Positions 44,901 to 58,649 are shown, counted from the first letter of the stretch. The stretch: 64,000 nucleotides of DNA from Thysanoteuthis rhombus (GCA_963457665.1 OY735228.1:4231971-4295970); one strand, 5' to 3'. Notes: generated by a model from the letters alone, not told the origin. Translations and numbers: made by a program.

Positions 44901-47900
44901 CGATTCCGCTGGGGTTCTAAACTAAGCAATCTTGCATGTGAAACGAGCGTGATTACCACTTCGCTATGGGACCAAGGTAAATACCCAATTGTTGGTTAAA
45001 AAAATGAATTGAGAGTACCAAAATAATACAGTCGAAATTGGACCAATATCAATGGGTAACACTGGGGATCTCGTGTGAGGAGTAAACGTCATAATCACTA
45101 CACTATCGAACCCATGTCAATATGGCATTGTTGGTTTAAAAATGCCGATATATTGTCCTAATAGTTCCAAAGGGAATCCTTTTGCAATGGTACAATATAA
45201 AGGGTAATAAATCTAGTTCCACTGGGGAGCAAACCAAGGATATCTTGCGGTAAAAGACAAGTGAGATAACCTTTACATGATAGAACCAATGTCAGTATTG
45301 TACTGTTGGCTAAATGTATGACTATATATTCTGCTAATAGTTCCGGAAAGAAAACTTTGGCAATAGTACAATAAAAATCGGTAACATATCTGGATTTACT
45401 GTGGATCGAAACCAGGACCAACGCAAATGAAGCAAACGTAATAACCATTACACAACAGAAGCCATGATAAAATGGCATTGTTGGCTGGAAAAATGGCGAT
45501 ATATTGTGCTATTAGATCCCAAAAGAACACTTTTGCAATGGTAAAATATCAATGGGTTATAAGAAAAAACTAAGGCCATCTTGCATGTGAAATTAGCTTT
45601 ATAACCACTACACTTTAGAACTGATCACTTCAGGGCACAGTTGCCTGAAAAATTATGCTAATAATTTAAAATCAAACCAAGGGCCTCTTGCGTGTAAGGC
45701 AAGTGTGACAACCACTACGTGAGGGAATCTACATATCAAAGATTAGTGGGCTAAGAATTGGGAATAAATTGAAGTGATATTTCATGGGAGTAAAATTTTG
45801 ACTACGTATGATATAAATATGTAACAAATTTGGTTCCACAGGGGATGGAATCCAGAACCTCTTGCATGCGAGGCAAACGTGATAACCACTAAACTATGGA
45901 ACCTGTACCACAAAAACTTCTACATTAGAGAAAGAGGACAAATTGCAGTAATATTCCAGAAAGATTACTATGAAAAGGTATGATAAAAATGGGTGAAATA
46001 TTTGGTTCCAATGGGAATCAAACCAAGGTTTTTGTACGAGTGAAACAAACATGATCACCACTACCCTATAGAACCAATACAACAAAGCATAGACAGAAGA
46101 ACAGGATAAATTGCTGTGATATTTCATAAGAATAAAATTCTGATTTGGCAAGCTATGAATGGGTATAATTTGGCCCCACTGGGGATGGAACAAAGGACCT
46201 TTTGCGTGTGAAGCAAACGTGGTGACCGCTACACTATGGAACCTATATCTAAAAGCCATCTACATTACAAAAAAAGCAGACAAATAGCAGTGATATTCCA
46301 TGGGAGAATAGTACAAAATGATAAAATATAAATGGGTGAAAAATTCGATTCCACTGGGGATTAAACCTAGGACCACTTGCGTGTAAAGAAAGTGTGATAA
46401 ACATTACATTAAGGAACCTACACAACAAAGGTTAGTGGGCTAGGAAAAGGAGATAAATTGCTGTGATATTTCATAAAAGAATAATTTCGGCTTCGTATAA
46501 AATAAATGGGTGGCAAATTTGGTTCTACTGGGGATAGAACCCAAAGACACTTGCCTGCGTAGCTAATGCAATAATCACTGAACTATGTAACCCAAAACAC
46601 GAATGTGAAGGGGAGATAAATTGCGGTGATATTTCATAAGAAAATAAATTTGACTTGGTATAATAGAGATGGTAGGTGGATTTGTTTCCCTGGGGATTAA
46701 AAACGACCTAAAATGTATGAAGCAGGCATAATGACACTCACCCTAAAGATTATACAAGAAAAAGATAGTGTGCTAGGAAAAGTGGACATATTTCTGTGAT
46801 ATTTCATACGAGTATTATTTGAACACCGTATAATATGAATGTGTTACAAATTTAGTTTCACTGTGGATAGAACACAGGGCCTCTTCAATGTGAGGCAACC
46901 CTGATAAACACTACACTATGGAACCTACAACATTGCAATTACAGGGCTAGGAAAATATGAAAAGTTGCTGTGATATTTCATATGAGAATGATTTAACTTC
47001 GTCGGATATGAATGTGTAACAAATTTGGGTCTACGGGGGATCGAACCTAGGGCCTTTTGCCAGTGAAGCAAGCATGATAACCACTACTCTATGAAACATG
47101 CAAAAATTCGATTGCAGGGTTAAAAAAAGGTATAAATTGCAGATATATTTCATAAGAGAAGAATTTAAGCTTGGTTTAATATGAATGTGTAACAAATATG
47201 GTTCCACTGGAGATCGAACCCAAGGCCTCTTGCTTGTGGTGCAATCATGATAACCGATACAGTATAGAACATAAAAAATAGCAATTGAAGGGGCTGCGAA
47301 AATAAATGAATTGCAGTGATATTCCAAGAGAGAATAATTTCAGATCAGTATATGTGTAACAAATTTGGTTTCAATGAGGATCAAACCAAGGGCCTCTTCC
47401 ATGTGAACCAAGCATGATAACAACCACACTATGGAACTTACATCATGGTAATTATAGGGATGGGAAAATGGAATAAATTGCTGTGATAGTTCATAAGTGA
47501 ATAATTTCAACTTAGTATAATCTGAATATGTAACAAATTTGGTTCCACTGGGGATCGAACACAGGGTTATGGTATTTACAGAATGGCAATTGCAGGAGTA
47601 GAAAAAGTGGATTAATTGCTGTGATATTTCATTAAAAAAAAAATTTTATGTGTAACAAATTTGGCTCAACTGTAGATTGAACCCAAGGCTTCTTGCATGC
47701 TACAACATGGCAATTACAGGTCTAGGAATAGTGAACAAATTTTTGTGATATTTCATAAGAGAATAATTTCAACGTAAAATATTATTGTGTGTCATATTTG
47801 GTAAAACTTGGGATCGAAACTAAGGCACCTTAAGCGTGAAGACAGCGTGATAAACACTACACTATGGAACCTACTTCATGGCAATTACAGGGCTAGGAAA

Positions 47901-48140
47901 AGTGATTGAATTGCTGTAATATTTCATGAGAAAATAACTCGGTATAATATTAATGTAAGTGATACTTCATTCCACTTGGGATCAAACCCAGGTCCTCTTG
48001 CATGTGGAGCAAGCGTGATAACCACTACACTATGGAACCTACAACATGGCAATTACAGGGCTAAGAAAACAGGCTAAATTGCTGTGATAATTTATAAGAG
48101 AATAATGTCAATTCAGTTCAATCTGAATGTCTATCATATT
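44901..48140 (-). repeat. Degenerate left edge of the tRNA-Val tandem array (about 20 monomers)
   Basis: tRNA-Val-like starts (lowest coordinate) at 44901, 45053, 45214, 45391, 45560, 45664, 45831, 46003, 46171, 46346, 46520, 46683, 46853, 47026, 47199, 47366, 47540, 47662, 47799 and 47967. Spacing is irregular (about 104-178 bp). Several are truncated: 45053, 45560, 45664, 47540 (T arm only) and 47662. None folds as a perfect tRNA, although CAC is often still visible. Linkers keep the TGATATTTCAT...GAATA and GGGCTAGGAAAA signatures, so these are old members of the same monomer family. Divergence falls toward the right. Confidence 0.85.
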
Positions 48141-48734
48141 TGGTTCCACTGGGGATCGAACCCAGGGCCTCTTGCATGTGAAAAGAGTGTGATAACCACT
48201 AAACTATGAAACCTACAACATGGAAAATACAGGGCTAAGAAAACAGGCTAAATTGCTGCTGTATTTTATTAAAAATAACTCAAATTTGGTTCAATCTGAA
48301 AGTGTATTTTATATGGTTCCACTGGGGATCGAGGCAAGGGCCTTTTGCGTGTGAAGCAAGCGTGATAACCACTACACTATGGAACCGACAACATGGCATT
48401 TACAGGACTAAAAAAAAAGCTAAATTGCTGTGATAATTTATAAGAGAATAATTTCAATTCAGCTCAATCTGAATGTCCATCATATTTGGTTCCGCTGGGG
48501 ATTAAACCCAGGGCCTTTTGCATGTGAAGCAAGCATGATAACCACTACACTATGGAACCTACAACATGGCAATTACAGGGCTAAGAAAACACGCTAAATT
48601 GCTGTGATATTTTATAAGAGAAAAATTTCAATCCAGTTCAATCTGAATGTTTATCATATTTGGTTCCACTGACGATCGAACCCAGGGCCTCTTGCGTGTG
48701 AAGCAAGCGTGATAACCACTACACTTTGGAACCT
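48141..48734 (-). repeat. Four-monomer block repeated 17 monomers later
   Basis: Monomers at 48141, 48314, 48487 and 48661 correspond to 51097, 51270, 51444 and 51618 (offset about 2956 bp). The first pair shares GCATGTGAAAAGAGTGTG and a linker with ATTTTATTAAAAATAACTC found nowhere else. The second carries TCGAG(A/G)CAAGGGCC and the third GGATTAAACCC. Confidence 0.85.
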
Positions 48735-50226
48735 ACAACATGGCAATTACAGGGCTAAGAAAACACGCTAAATTGCTATGATATTTTATAAGAGAAAGAT
48801 TTCAATTCAGTTCAATCGGAATGTCTATCATATTTGGTTCCAATGTGGATCAAACCCAGGGCCTCTTGCATGTGAAGCAAGCGTGATAACCACTACACTA
48901 TGGAACCTACAACAGGGAAATTACAGGGCTAAGAAAACAGGCTAAATTACTGTGATATTTTATGAGAGAATAATTTCAATTCAGTTCAATCTGAATGTTT
49001 ATCATATTTAGTTCCACTGGGGATCGAGACAAGAGACTCTTGCATGTGAAGCAAGTGTAATAACCACTACACTATGGAACCTACAACATGGCAATTACAG
49101 GGCTAAGAAAAAGGGCTAAATTGCTGTGATAATTTATAAGAGAATAATTTCAATTCAGTTCAATCTGAATGTTTATCGTATTTGGTTCCACTGGGGATCG
49201 AACCCAGGGGCTTTTGCATGTGAAGCAAGCGTGATAACTACTACACTATGGAACCTACAACATGGCAATTACAGGGCTAAGAAAACACGCTAAATTGCTG
49301 TAATATTTTATGAGAGAATAATTTCAATTCAGTTCAATCTGAATGTCCATCATATTTGTTTCCACTGGGGATCGAACCGAGGGCCTCTTGCGTGTGAAGC
49401 AAGCGTGATAACCACTACACTATGGAACCTACAACATGGAAATTACAGAGCTAAGAAAACAGGCTAAATTGCTGTGATATTTTATAAGAGAATAATTTCA
49501 AATCAGTTCAATCTGAATGTCTATCATATTTGGTTCCACTGGGGATCGAACCCAGGGCCTCTTGCGTGTGAAGCAAGCGTGATAACCACTAAACTATGGA
49601 ACCTACAACATGGAAATTACAGGGCTAAGAAAACACGCTAAATTGCTGTGATATTTTATAAGAGAATAATTTCAAATCAGTTCAATCTGAATGTCTATCA
49701 TATTTGGTTCCACTGGGGATCGAACCCAGGGCCTCTTGCGTGTGAAGCAAGCGTGATAACCACTACACAATGGAACCTACAACGTGGCAATTACAGGGCT
49801 AAGAAAACACGCTAAATTGCTGTGATATTTTATGAGAGAATAATTTCAATTCAGTTCAATCTGAATGTCTATCATATTTGGTTCCACTGGGGATCGAACC
49901 CAGGGCCTCTTGCATGTGAAGCAAGCGTGATAACCACTAAACTATGGAACCTACAACATGGAAATTACAGGGCTAAGAAAACACGCTAAATTGCTGTGAT
50001 ATTTTATAAGAGAATAATTTCAAATCAGTTCAATCTGAATGTCTATCATATTTGGTTCCACTGGGGATCGAACCCAGGGCCTCTTGCGTGTGAAGCAAGC
50101 GTGATAACCACTACACAATGGAACCTACAACGTGGCAATTACAGGGCTAAGAAAACACGCTAAATTGCTGTGATATTTTATAAGAGAATAATTTCAATTC
50201 AGTTCAATCTGAATGTCTATCATATT

Positions 50227-50299
50227 TGGTTCCACTGGGGATCGAACCCAGGGCCTCTTGCGTGTGAAGCAAGCGTGATAACCACTACACTATGGAACC
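50227..50299 (-). tRNA. tRNA-Val(CAC), array consensus
   Basis: Exact consensus. Follows a dimeric stretch (49531/49705 repeated as 49879/50053, with alternating AAACTATGG and ACACAATGG variants). Confidence 0.85.
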
Positions 50300-50400
50300 T
50301 ACAACATGGCAATTACAGGGTTAAGAAAACAGGCTAAATTGCTGTGATATTTTATAAGAGAATAATTTCAATTCAGTTCAATCTGAATGTCTATCATATT

Positions 50401-50821
50401 TGGTTCCACTGGGGATAGAACCCAGGTTCTCTTGTGTGTGGAGAGAACGTGATAACCACTACACTATGGAACCTACAACATAGCAATTACTATGCTAAGA
50501 AAACAGGCTAAATTGCTGTGATATTTTATAAGAGATTAATTTCAATTCAGTTCAATCTGAATGTCTATCATATTTGGTTCCACTGGGGATCGAACCCAGG
50601 TTCTCTTGCGTGTGAAGAGAACGTGATAACCACTACACTATGGAATCTACAACATGGAAATTACAGGGCTAAGAATACACGCTAAATTGCTGTGATATTT
50701 TATAAGAGATTAATTTCAATTCAGTTCAATCTGAATGTCTATCATATTTGGTTCCACTGGGGATCGAACCCAGGTTCTCTTGCGTGTGAAGAGAACGTGA
50801 TAACCACTACACTATGGACCC
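50401..50821 (-). pseudogene. Three hairpin-variant tRNA-Val monomers
   Basis: Monomers at 50401, 50575 and 50749. In the last two the anticodon arm is replaced by GTTCTCTT-CACACGC-AAGAGAAC, a perfect 8-bp stem with a 7-nt loop. This consumes the variable region, so the normal cloverleaf is impossible even though length and A/B boxes are kept. The same variant recurs at 52662, 53010, 54228 and 54576. Confidence 0.8.
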
Positions 50822-52313
50822 TACAACATGGAAATTACAGGGCTAAGAAAACAGGCTAAATTTCTGTGATTATTTATAAGAGAATTATTTCAATTCAGTT
50901 CAATCTGAATGTCTATCATATTTAGTTCCGCTGGGGATCGAACCCAGGGCCTCTTGCGTGTGAAGCAAGCGTGATAACCACTACACTATGGAATCTACAT
51001 TATGGCAATTACAGGGCTAAGAAAACACGCTAAATTGCTGTGATAATTTATAAGAGAATAATTTCAATTCAGTTCAATCTGAATGTCTATCATATTTGGT
51101 TCCACTGGGGATCGAACCCAGGGCCTCTTGCATGTGAAAAGAGTGTGATAACCACTACACTATGAAACCTACAACATGGAAATTACAGGGCTAAGAAAAC
51201 AGGCTAAATTGCTGCTGTATTTTATTAAAAATAACTCCAATTTGGTTCAATCTGAAAGTGTATTTTATATGGTTCCACTGGGGATCGAGACAAGGGCCTT
51301 TTGCGTGTGAAGCAAGCGTGATAACCACTACACTATGGAACCTACAACATGGCATTTACAGGACTAAAAAAACAGGCTAAATTGCTGTGATAATTTATAA
51401 GAGAATAATTTCAATTCAGTTCAATCTGAATGTCCATCATATTTGGTTCCGCTGGGGATTAAACCCAGGGCCTTTTGCATGTGAAGCAAGCATGATAACC
51501 ACTACACTATGGAACCTACAACATGGCAATTACAGGGCTAAGAAAACACGCTAAATTGCTATGATATTTTATAAGAGAATAATTTCAAATCAGTTCAATC
51601 TGAATGTTTATCGTATTTGGTTCCACTGGGGATCGAACCCAGGGCCTCTTGTGTGTGGAGCAAGAGTGATAACCACTACACTATGGAACCTACAACATGG
51701 CAATTACAGGGCTAAGAAAACAGGCTAAATTGCTGTGATAATTTGTAAGAGAATAATTTCAATCCAGTTCAATCTGAATGTCCATCATATTTGGTTCCAC
51801 TGGGGATCAAACCCAGGGCTTCTTGCATGTGAAGCAAGCGTGATAACCACTACACTATGGAACCTACAACATGGCAATTACAGGGCTAAGAAAACACGCT
51901 AAATTGCTGTGATATTTTATAAGAGAATAATTTCAAATCAGTTCAATCTAACTGTCTATCATATTTGGTTCCACTGGGGATCGAACCCAGGGCCTCTTGC
52001 GTGTGAAGCAAGCGTGATAACCACTAAACTATGGAACCTACAACATGGAAATTACAGGGCTAAGAAAACAGGCTAAATTGCTGTGATATTTTATAAGAGA
52101 ATAATTTCAAATCAGTTCTAACTGAATGTCTATCATATTTGGTTCCACTGGGGATCGAACTGAGGGCCTCTTGCGTGTGAAGCAAGCGTGATAACCACTA
52201 CACTATGGAACCTACAACATGGCAATTACAGGGCTAAGAAAACAGGCTAAATTGCTGTGATATTTTATAAGAGAATAATTTCAAATCAGTTCTAACTGAA
52301 TGTCTATCATATT

Positions 52314-52386
52314 TGGTTCCACTGGGGATCGAACCCAGGGCCTCTTGCGTGTGAAGCAAGCGTGATAACCACTACACTATGGAACC
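52314..52386 (-). tRNA. tRNA-Val(CAC), array consensus
   Basis: Exact consensus. Opens copy 1 of the nine-monomer higher-order repeat. Linkers on both sides carry the TCTAACTGAATG variant. Confidence 0.85.
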
Positions 52387-52487
52387 TACAACATGGAAAT
52401 TACAGGGCTAAGAAAACAGGCTAAATTGCTGTGATATTTTATAAGAGAATAATTTCAAATCAGTTCTAACTGAATGTCTATCATATT

Positions 52488-52560
52488 TGGTTCCACTGGG
52501 GATCGAACCCAGGGCCTCTTGCGTGTGAAGCAAGCGTGATAACCACTACACTATGGAACC
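52488..52560 (-). tRNA. tRNA-Val(CAC), array consensus
   Basis: Exact consensus. Adjacent to the 52314 copy and followed by a hairpin variant at 52662. Confidence 0.85.
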
Positions 52561-52661
52561 TACAACATGGCAATTACAGGGCTAAGAAAACAGGCTAAAT
52601 TGCTGTGATATTTTATAAGAGAATAATTTCAATTCAGTTCAATCTGAATGTCTATCATATT

Positions 52662-52734
52662 TGGTTCCACTGGGGATAGAACCCAGGTTCTCTTGTGTGT
52701 GAAGAGAACCTGATAACCACTACACTATGGACCC
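52662..52734 (-). pseudogene. Hairpin-variant tRNA-Val with 9-bp stem
   Basis: The most palindromic variant: GGTTCTCTT and AAGAGAACC flank a 7-nt loop, giving a 9-bp perfect stem in place of the anticodon arm. Its duplicate is at 54228. Confidence 0.8.
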
Positions 52735-55445
52735 TACAACATGGCAATTACAGGGCTAAGAAAACACGCTAAATTGCTGTGATATTTTATAAGAGAATAA
52801 TTTCAGTTCAGTTCAATCTGAATGTCTATCATATTTGGTTCCACTGGGGATCGAACTGAGGGCCTCTTGCGTGTGATGCAAGCGTGATAACCACTACACT
52901 ATGGACCCTACAACATGGAAATTACAGGGCTAAGAAAACACGCTAAATTGCTGTGATATTTTATAAGAGAATAATTTCAATTCAGTTCAATCTGAATGTC
53001 TATCATATTTGGTTCCACTGGGGATCGAACCCAGGTTCTCTTGCGTGTGAAGAGAACGTGATAACCACTACACTATGGACCCTACAACATGGCAATTACA
53101 GGGCTAAGAAAACACGCTAAATTGCTGTGATATTTTATAAGAGAATAATTTCAGTTCAGTTCAATCTGAATGTCTATCATATTTGGTTCCACTGGGGATC
53201 GAACCCAGGGCCTCTTGCGTGTGAAGCAAGCGTGATAACAACAACACTATGGAACCTACAACATGGCAATTACATGGCTAAGAAAACACGCTAAATTGCT
53301 GTGATATTTTATAAGAGAATAATTTCAAATCAGTTCAATCTGAATGTCTATCATATTTGGTTCCACTGGGGATCAAACCCAGGGCCTCTTGCGTGTGAAG
53401 CAAGCGTGATAACCACAACACTATGGAACCTACAACATGTCAATTACAGGGATAAGAAAACAGGCTAAATTGCTGTGGTAATTTATAAGAGAATAATTTC
53501 AATTCAGTTCAATCTGAATGTCTATCATATTTGGTTCCACTGGGGATCAAACCCAGGGCCTCTTGCGTGTGAAGCAAGCATGATAACCACTACACTATGG
53601 AATCTACAACATGGAAATTACAGGGCTAAGAATACACGCTAAATTGCTGTGATAATTTATAAGAGAATAATTTCAATTCAGTTCAATCTGAATGTCTATC
53701 ATATTTGGTTCCACTGGGGATCGAACCCAGGGCCTCTTGCATGTGAAGCAAGCGTGATAACCACTACACTATGGAATCTACAACATGGAAATTACAGGGC
53801 TAAGAAAACACGCTAAATTGCTGTGATATTTTATAAGAGAATAATTTCAAATCAGTTCTAACTGAATGTCTATCATATTTGGTTCCACTGGGGATCGAAC
53901 TGAGGGCCTCTTGCGTGTGAAGCAAGCGTGATAACCACTACACTATGGAACCTACAACATGGAAATTACAGGGCTAAGAAAACAGGCTAAATTGCTGTGA
54001 TATTTTATAAGAGAATAATTTCAAATCAGGTCTAACTGAATGTCTATCATATTTGGTTCCACTGGGGATCGAACTGAGGGCCTCTTGCGTGTGAAGCAAG
54101 CGTGATAACCACTACACTATGGAACCTACAACATGGCAATTACAGGGCTAATAAAACAGGCTAAATTGCTGTGATATTTTATAAGAGAATAATTTCAATT
54201 CAGTTCAATCTGAATGTCTATCATATTTGGTTCCACTGGGGATAGAACCCAGGTTCTCTTGTGTGTGAAGAGAACCTGATAACCACTACACTATGGACCC
54301 TACAACATGGCAATTACAGGGCTAAGAAAACACGCTAAATTGCTGTGATATTTTATAAGAGAATAATTTCAGTTCAGTTCAATCTGAATGTCTATCATAT
54401 TTGGTTCCACTGGGGATCGAACTGAGGGCCTCTTGCGTGTGAAGCAAGCGTGATAACCACTACACTATGGACCCTACAACATGGAAATTACAGGGCTAAG
54501 AAAACAGGCTAAATTGCTGTGATATTTTATAAGAGAATAATTTCAATTCAGTTCAATCTGAATGTCTATCATATTTGGTTCCACTGGGGATCGAACCCAG
54601 GTTCTCTTGCGTGTGAAGAGAACGTGATAACCACTACACTATGGACCCTACAACATGGCAATTACAGGGCTAAGAAAACACGCTAAATTGCTGTGATATT
54701 TTATAAGAGAATAATTTCAGTTCAGTTCAATCTGAATGTCTATCATATTTGGTTCCACTGGGGATCGAACCCAGGGCCTCTTGCGTGTGAAGCAAGCGTG
54801 ATAACAACAACACTATGGAACCTACAACATGGCAATTACATGGCTAAGAAAACACGCTAAATTGCTGTGATATTTTATAAGAGAATAATTTCAAATCAGT
54901 TCAATCTGAATGTCTATCATATTTGGTTCCACTGGGGATCAAACCCAGGGCCTCTTGCGTGTGAAGCAAGCGTGATAACCACAACACTATGGAACCTACA
55001 ACATGTCAATTACAGGGCTAAGAAAACAGGCTAAATTGCTGTGGTAATTTATAAGAGAATAATTTCAATTCAGTTCAATCTGAATGTCTATCATATTTGG
55101 TTCCACTGGGGATCAAACCCAGGGCCTCTTGCGTCTGAAGCAAGCATGATAACCACTACACTATGGAATCTACAACATGGAAATTACAGGGCTAAGAATA
55201 CACGCTAAATTGCTGTGATAATTTATAAGAGAATAATTTCAATTCAGTTCAATCTGAATGTCTATCATATTTGGTTCCACTGGGGATCGAACCCAGGGCC
55301 TCTTGCATGTGAAGCAAGCGTGATAACCACTACACTATGGAATCTACAACATGGAAATTACAGGGCTAAGAAAACAGGCTAAATTGCTGTGATAATTTAT
55401 AAGAGAATAATTTCAATTCAGTTCAATCTGAATGTCTATCATATT

Positions 55446-55518
55446 TGGTTCCACTGGGGATCGAACCCAGGGCCTCTTGCGTGTGAAGCAAGCGTGATAA
55501 CCACTACACTATGGAACC
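55446..55518 (-). tRNA. tRNA-Val(CAC), array consensus
   Basis: Exact consensus. First monomer after the nine-monomer repeat pair. Confidence 0.85.
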
Positions 55519-55793
55519 TACAACATGGCAATTACAAGGCTAAGAAAACACGCTAAATTGCTGTGATATTTTATAAGGGAATAATTTCAAATCAGTTCAA
55601 TCTGAATGTCTATCATATTTGGTTCCACTGGGGATCGAACCCAGGGCTTCTTGCGTGTGAAGCAAGCGTGGTAACCACTACACTATGGAATCTACAACAT
55701 GGAAATTACAGGGCTAAGAAAACACGCTAAATTGCTGTGATATTTTATAAGAGAATAATTTCAATTCAGTTCAATCTGAATGTCTATCATATT

Positions 55794-55866
55794 TGGTTCC
55801 ACTGGGGATCGAACCCAGGGCCTCTTGCGTGTGAAGCAAGCGTGATAACCACTACACTATGGAACC
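55794..55866 (-). tRNA. tRNA-Val(CAC), array consensus
   Basis: Exact consensus, between single-base variants at 55620 and 55968. Confidence 0.85.
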
Positions 55867-56662
55867 TACAACATGTCAATTACAGGGCTAAGAAAACAGG
55901 CTAAATTTCTGTGATTATTTATAAGAGAATAATTTCAATTCAGTTCAATGTGAATGTCTATCATATTTGGTTCCACTGGGGATCGAATCCAGGGCCTCTT
56001 GCGTGTGAAGCATGCGTGATAACCACTACACTATGGAACCTACAACATGGCAATTACAGGGCTAAGAAAACACGCTAAATTGCTGTGGTAATTTATAAGA
56101 GAATAATTTCAATTCAGTTCAATCTGAATGTCTATCATATTTGGTTCCACTGGGGATCGAACCCAGGGCCTCTTGCATGTGAAGCAAGCGTGATAACCAC
56201 TACACTATGGAACCTACAACATGGCAATTACAGGGCTAAGAAAACAAGCTAAATTGCTGTGATAATTTATAAGAGAATAATTTCAATTCAGTTCAATCTG
56301 AATGTCTATCATATTTAGTTCCACTGGGGATCGAACCCAGGGCCTCTTGCGTGTGAAGCAAGCGTGATAACCACTACACTATGGAACCTACAACATGGCA
56401 ATTACAGGGCTAAGAAAACACGCTAAATTGCTGTGATTTTTAATAAGAGAGTAATTTCAATTCAGTTCAATCTGAATGTCTATCATATTTGGTTCCACTG
56501 GGGATCAAACCCAGGCCTCTTGCGTGTGAAGCAAGAGTGATAACCACTAAACTATGGAACCTACAATATGGCAATTACAGGGTTAAGAAAACAGGCTAAA
56601 TTGCTGTGGTAATTTATAAGAGAATAATTTCAATTCAGTTCAATCTGAATGTTTATCATATT

Positions 56663-56735
56663 TGGTTCCACTGGGGATCGAACCCAGGGCCTCTTGCGTG
56701 TGAAGCAAGCGTGATAACCACTACACTATGGAACC
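56663..56735 (-). tRNA. tRNA-Val(CAC), array consensus
   Basis: Exact consensus. The 173-bp step before it comes from a 1-nt deletion in the 56490 monomer. Confidence 0.85.
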
Positions 56736-58402
56736 TACAACATGTCAATTACAGGGCTAAGAAAACAGGCTAAATTTATGTGATTATTTATAAGAGAATT
56801 ATTTCAATTCAGTTCAATCTGAATGTCTATCATATTTAGTTCCGCTGGGGATCGAACCCAGGGCTTCTTGCGTGTGAAGCAAGCGTGATAACCACTACAC
56901 TATGGAACCTACAACATGGCAATTACAGGGCTAAGAAAACACGCTAAATTGCTGTGATATTTTATAAGAGAATAATTTCAAATCAGTTCAATCTGAATGT
57001 CTATCATATTTGGTTCCACTGGGGATCGAACCCTTGGCTTCTTGCGTGTGAAGCAAGCGTGATAACCACTACACTATGGAACCTACAACATGGCAATTAC
57101 TGGGCTAAGAAAACACGCTAAATTGCTGTGATATTTTTTAAGAGAATAATTTCAAATCAGTTCAATCTGAATGTCTATCATATTTGGTTCCACTGGGGAT
57201 CGATCCCATGGCCTCTTGCGTGTGAAGCAAGCGTGATAACCACTACACTATGGAACCTACAACATGGCAATTACAGGGCTAAGAAAACACGCTAAATTGC
57301 TGTGATAATTTATAAGAGAATAATTTCAATTCAGTTCAATCTGAATGTCTATCATATTTGGTTCCACTGGGGATCGAACCCAGGGTCTCTTGCGTGTGAA
57401 GCAAGAGTGATAACCACTACACTATGGAACCTACAACATGGCAATTACAGGGCTAAGAAAACACGCTAAATTGCTGTGATATTTTATAAGACAATAATTT
57501 CAAATCAGTTCAATCTGAATGTCTATCATATTTGGTTCCACTGGGGATCGAACCCATGGCCTCTTGCGTGTGAAGCAAGCGTGATAACCACTACACTATG
57601 GAACCTATAACATGGCAATTACAGGGCTAAGAAAACAGGCTAAATTGCTGTGGTAATTTATAAGAGAATAATTTCAATTCATTTCAATCTGAATGTCTAT
57701 CATTATTTGGTTCCACTGGGGATCGAACCCAGGGCCTCTTGCGTGTGAAGCAAGCGTGATAACACCTACACTATGGAACCTACAACATGGCAATTACAGG
57801 GCTAAGAAAACACGCTAAATTGCTGTGGTAATTTATAAGAGAATAATTTCAAATCAGTTCAATCTGAATGTCTATCATATTTGGTTCCACTGGGGATCGA
57901 ACCCAGGGCCTCTTCCGTGTAAAGCAAGCGGGATAACAACTACACTATGGAACCTACAACATGGCAATTTCAGGGCTAAGAAAACACGCTAAATTTCTGT
58001 GATTATTTATAAGAGAATAATTTCAAATCAGTTCAATCTGAATGACTATCGTATTTGGTTCCACTGGGGATCAAACCCAGGGTATATTATATGTGAAGCA
58101 AGCGTGATAACACCTACACTATGGAACCTACAACATGGCAATTACAGGGCTAAGAAAACACGCTAAATTGCTGTGATATTTTATAGAGAATAATTTCAAA
58201 TCAGTTCAATCTGAATGTCTGTCATATTTGGTTCCACTGGGGATTGTACCCAGGGCCTCTTGCGTGTGAAGCAAGCGTGATAACCACTACACTATGGAAC
58301 CTACAACATGGCAATTACAGGGTTAAGAAAACACGCTAAATTGCTGTGGTAATTTATAAGAGAATAATTTCAATTCAGTTCAATCTGAATGTCTGTCATA
58401 TT

Positions 58403-58475
58403 TGGTTCCACTGGGGATCGAACCCAGGGCCTCTTGCGTGTGAAGCAAGCGTGATAACCACTACACTATGGAACC
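58403..58475 (-). tRNA. tRNA-Val(CAC), array consensus
   Basis: Exact consensus, first of three consecutive perfect monomers. Its 3' linker carries GTCTGTCATA. Confidence 0.85.
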
Positions 58476-58576
58476 TACAACATGGCCATTACAGGGCTAA
58501 GAAAACACGCTAAATTGCTGTGGTAATTTATAAGAGAATAATTTCAATTCAGTTCAATCTGAATGTCTATCATATT

Positions 58577-58649
58577 TGGTTCCACTGGGGATCGAACCCA
58601 GGGCCTCTTGCGTGTGAAGCAAGCGTGATAACCACTACACTATGGAACC
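58577..58649 (-). tRNA. tRNA-Val(CAC), array consensus
   Basis: Exact consensus, second of the three. Its 3' linker carries CATGGCCATT. Confidence 0.85.

Larger units (their letters stand above)
52314..55445 (-). repeat. Nine-monomer higher-order repeat, two copies
   Basis: 52314-53879 and 53880-55445 (offset 1566 = 9 x 174). Shared ordered variants are the hairpin monomer with GTGTGTG loop (52662/54228), AACTGAGGGCC with TGGACCC (52836/54402) and the hairpin monomer (53010/54576). They continue with ACAACAACACT plus ATTACATGG (53184/54750), ATCAAACCC plus CATGTCAAT (53358/54924), and TGGAATC (53532, 53706/55098, 55272). Confidence 0.9.

Noticed and set aside
44602-47327. Small frames across the degenerate array edge
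   Set aside because: They are translations of decayed tRNA-Val monomers and linkers in different phases.
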